From contig DAIETC010000186.1 of the NCBI GenBank assembly GCA_027345905.1, positions 1 through 7,943 on the forward strand: 7,943 nucleotides of DNA, in the 5' to 3' direction. The stretch comes from Kineosporiaceae bacterium. GTDB lineage: Bacteria; Actinomycetota; Actinomycetes; Actinomycetales; Angustibacteraceae. The notes under the pieces were generated by a model, which ran no database searches, was not told the origin of the DNA, and saw nothing but the letters and a program-made list of their open reading frames with translations. Shown here piece by piece: positions 6,010-7,943 of this stretch. A program made the position numbers and the translations under genes. Position 1 is the stretch's first letter; every line of letters starts with the position of its first letter.

Positions 6010-7235
6010 CCGGCGCCGAGACGTTGCGCACCGCGCTGGGAGCGATCGGCTCGCACCGGTTGCGCTCGGGCCTGACCATGCTCGGCATCCTGATCGGCAT
6101 CGCCGCTGTGATCCTCACCGTGGGATTGGGGCAGGGCGCTTCGGCGCAGGTCACGGCCACGATCAACAAGCTGGGCAGCAACCTGCTCATCGTCACACCG
6201 GGCAGCATCACGAGCAGCTCGGGCATCCGGGCCGGCCGGGGGACGGCGACGACCCTGACCGCCCTGGATGCGCAGGACCTGGCCTCGAGCGTGGTCGCCC
6301 CGGACGTTGCCGCCGTGGCGCCGGTGTCGAGCATGAACCAGCTGCTCACGGCCGGCAGCGCCAACTGGACGACGACGGTCGTCGGCACGACGCCGTCCTG
6401 GGCGCAGGTGCGTAACCGCACGCTCAGCGACGGCCGGTTCCTGACGGCGCAGGATCTCGCTGGCAGCCGGCCGGTCGTGGTCTTGGGTTCGACCACCGCG
6501 GCCGAGCTGTTCGGTGCGCGCCCCGCCGTCGGGCATGAGGTCACGATCAACGGCTCGCGGTTCACCGTGGTCGGCGTCCTCACCTCGATGGGCGCCTCGT
6601 CGACCAAGAACCAGGACGACCAGGCCATCGTGCCGGCTACCACGTACGCCTCTCGGGTCGCGCCGAGCAGCACCCGGGCCGCGATCTCCAGCATCTACGT
6701 GCAGGCAGCGTCCGCGCAGGTGCTGTCCGCGGCGTACCAGGAGACACAGCAGGCGCTGCTCACCGCACACCATGTGACGGCCGCCACGGCCGACTTCTCG
6801 ATCGCCAGCGAGCAGTCGCTGATCACCACGGCGACCTCAACCAGCCGGACGCTGACCCTGTTGCTGGGCGGCGTCGCCGGGATCAGCCTGCTCGTCGGGG
6901 GGATTGGGGTCATGAACATCATGCTCGTCTCGGTGACCGAGAGGGTGCGCGAGATCGGACTGCGCAAGGCGTTGGGGGCGACGCCCTCGGCGATCCGCCG
7001 CCAGTTCCTGGTCGAGGCGAGCGCACTGGGTTTCGCAGGTGGGCTAGTCGGCGTCGGCGTCGGGATCGGCGGCGCCCTGGCCCTGCCGCACGTGCTCAAC
7101 CAACCCGTCTCGATCAGTGCGACGGCAACGGTAGGCGCTCTGGTCGTAGCCCTGGGCATCGGCGTCGCTGCCGGGGTCTACCCGGCCGCCCGCGCCGCCC
7201 AGCTCTCACCGATCGACGCGTTGCGGAGCGAGTGA
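6006..7235 (+). CDS. MacB/FtsX-type ABC transporter permease
   Basis: This 409-residue membrane subunit has the four-helix MacB/FtsX layout: TM1 at about 21-43, a large external MacB-type periplasmic core domain at about 45-270, then TM2 (about 283-309), TM3 (about 334-360) and TM4 (about 371-391). The signature after TM2, SVTERVREIGLRKALGAT (residues 309-326), is the amphipathic coupling segment that touches the ATPase. The end VYPAARAAQLSPIDALRSE is the standard conserved C-terminus of MacB-like permeases, so the protein is full length. Unlike E. coli MacB it is not fused to its ATPase; the split form is usual in Gram-positives. Such permeases export peptides, antibiotics or lipoproteins, or act in stress sensing; nothing here fixes the substrate. 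Confidence 0.94.
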   Translation: MTGAETLRTALGAIGSHRLRSGLTMLGILIGIAAVILTVGLGQGASAQVTATINKLGSNLLIVTPGSITSSSGIRAGRGTATTLTALDAQDLASSVVAPDVAAVAPVSSMNQLLTAGSANWTTTVVGTTPSWAQVRNRTLSDGRFLTAQDLAGSRPVVVLGSTTAAELFGARPAVGHEVTINGSRFTVVGVLTSMGASSTKNQDDQAIVPATTYASRVAPSSTRAAISSIYVQAASAQVLSAAYQETQQALLTAHHVTAATADFSIASEQSLITTATSTSRTLTLLLGGVAGISLLVGGIGVMNIMLVSVTERVREIGLRKALGATPSAIRRQFLVEASALGFAGGLVGVGVGIGGALALPHVLNQPVSISATATVGALVVALGIGVAAGVYPAARAAQLSPIDALRSE

Positions 7236-7246
7236 AGGATGGGTAC

Positions 7247-7943
7247 GTGATCGTGGTCGCCAAGAACGAGCGGGGACGGCGCATGCTGGTCGCCCGGGTG
7301 CTGGCCGCGGTGCTGGCGGTGGCGCTGGTCGCCGGCGGCTCAGTGGCCTACGCGACCTCGCGGTCCCCCGCAGCCGCGTATCGCACCGCCACCGCCCAGC
7401 GCGCCAACGTCGAGCAGGCCCTGCACCTGACGGGGGTGCTCCGGAGCGTCAGTCAGGTCAATGCCACGTTTGCCGTCACCGGCACCGTCGCGACGGTGCC
7501 GGTGCACCTGGGCCAGCAGGTACGGGCCGGACAGGTGCTCGCCACCCTGCAGCCGTCGAGCCTGCAGCTGGCCCTGACACAGGCCGAGACCGGCCTCGCC
7601 ACCGCCGCCGCGACCCTGGCCAGTGACCAGACCAGTGCGGCCGCCAAGGTCAGCCCGCCTCCGGCGGCCAGTGCGTCGGGTCGCAACGGTTCGGCTGCCC
7701 TCGCGGCCGCTTCCCGCCTGCGTCAAGCCCTGGCCGCGTCGCAGCGTTCGATCGCGACCGGCCTCGCGTCGGCTGCGGCTGCCCTGCACCAGCTGCAGGC
7801 CGCCTGCAGCGCCCCCAGCACCAAGCCGGCCACCACCACGACGGCGGGCCCCAGCTCCACCCCCACCACGACTGCGGCCCCGGCGCCCGCTAAGCCGGCC
7901 CCGGCGCCCGCGAAGCCGGCCCCGGCGCCCGGCGCGCCGTCGT
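7247..7943 (+). CDS. Second HlyD-like adaptor, N-terminal part, with a Pro/Thr/Ala-rich insert
   Basis: The open frame runs off the window without a stop, giving 232 codons. It has a short basic N-terminus, one transmembrane helix (about 14-36), then the first half of a barrel-sandwich domain (about 71-103, with VTGTVATVPVHLGQQVRAGQ and VLATLQPSSLQLALTQAETG). An Ala/Gln-rich helix (about 104-186) carries the polar break SPPPAASASGRNG. At C187 the helix gives way to a Thr/Pro-rich segment and then PAPAK-like repeats, where the hairpin tip should be. The second lipoyl half and beta-barrel lie outside. GTG 7247 is chosen because AAGGA (7235-7239) lies 7 nt upstream; GTG 7232, overlapping the permease stop, is possible but has a crowded ribosome binding site. 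It differs clearly from the first adaptor. It may be a second subunit of this exporter or the first gene of another transporter set. Confidence 0.8.
   Translation, partial: MIVVAKNERGRRMLVARVLAAVLAVALVAGGSVAYATSRSPAAAYRTATAQRANVEQALHLTGVLRSVSQVNATFAVTGTVATVPVHLGQQVRAGQVLATLQPSSLQLALTQAETGLATAAATLASDQTSAAAKVSPPPAASASGRNGSAALAAASRLRQALAASQRSIATGLASAAAALHQLQAACSAPSTKPATTTTAGPSSTPTTTAAPAPAKPAPAPAKPAPAPGAPS
7880..7932 (+). repeat. In-frame 21-bp tandem repeat, about 2.5 copies
   Basis: Units at 7880-7900 and 7901-7921 differ by one base (T versus G at the twelfth position), and a third partial copy of about 10 bp begins at 7922. Each unit encodes seven residues of the PAPAKPA type within the second adaptor. 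The in-frame length means copy-number change would lengthen or shorten the linker without breaking the frame. Confidence 0.85.

Noticed and set aside
5909..6773. Long minus-strand open frames opposite the permease
   Set aside because: No motifs, and they conflict with an intact MacB/FtsX permease on the plus strand.
7340..7789. 149-codon minus-strand open frame near the right edge
   Set aside because: It lies opposite the second adaptor, which has a ribosome binding site, a membrane anchor and a lipoyl-like segment; the antisense frame has no recognisable features.

Overview
The window is GC-rich throughout (roughly 70 %), with heavy G/C third positions, GTG starts, leaderless-looking promoters and Ala/Gly/Val-rich proteins. 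This fits a high-GC actinomycete-type bacterium; the species cannot be named from the sequence alone. It holds eight supported protein genes in three blocks, two of them cut by the window edges. No RNA gene, insertion sequence, CRISPR array or prophage was seen.

Block 1 (1-3263) is a divergent metabolic pair separated by only 60 bp. On the minus strand is the N-terminal 117 codons of an iron-containing alcohol dehydrogenase of the hydroxyacid-oxoacid transhydrogenase (HOT/ADHFE1) type. On the plus strand is a 949-residue fusion of an FAD-dependent 2-hydroxyacid dehydrogenase with a ferredoxin-like [4Fe-4S] domain and paired CCG domains (the YdiJ architecture). HOT enzymes make D-2-hydroxyglutarate from 2-oxoglutarate while oxidising 4-hydroxybutyrate, and YdiJ-type enzymes can reoxidise D-2-hydroxyglutarate. 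The pair may therefore form a closed co-substrate cycle. A 6-4-6 palindrome (377-392) lies between them, overlapping a candidate minus-strand -10 and covering the plus-strand -35 region.

Block 2 (3295-3926, minus strand) is a compact VapBC-type toxin-antitoxin module. A ribbon-helix-helix antitoxin is followed, with a 4-bp overlap, by a PIN-domain ribonuclease toxin. It converges with the oxidoreductase and has a TAGAAT -10 placed so that the antitoxin mRNA would be leaderless or nearly so.

Block 3 (4094-7943, plus strand) is an ABC export operon of MacAB type: an HlyD-like membrane-anchored adaptor, a LolD/MacB-class ATPase, a MacB/FtsX permease, and then a second, different HlyD-like adaptor that runs off the window. 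The first three genes overlap by 4 bp (GTGA and ATGA); the fourth follows after 11 bp with its own strong ribosome binding site. Both adaptors carry low-complexity inserts. The second has a Thr/Pro/Ala/Lys-rich stretch encoded by a 21-bp tandem repeat where the coiled-coil hairpin tip should be. The substrate of the exporter cannot be read from the sequence.

The most interesting points are the HOT/FAD-FeS divergent pair with its shared operator candidate, and the double-adaptor exporter with a disordered hairpin insert. No clearly new kind of system was found.
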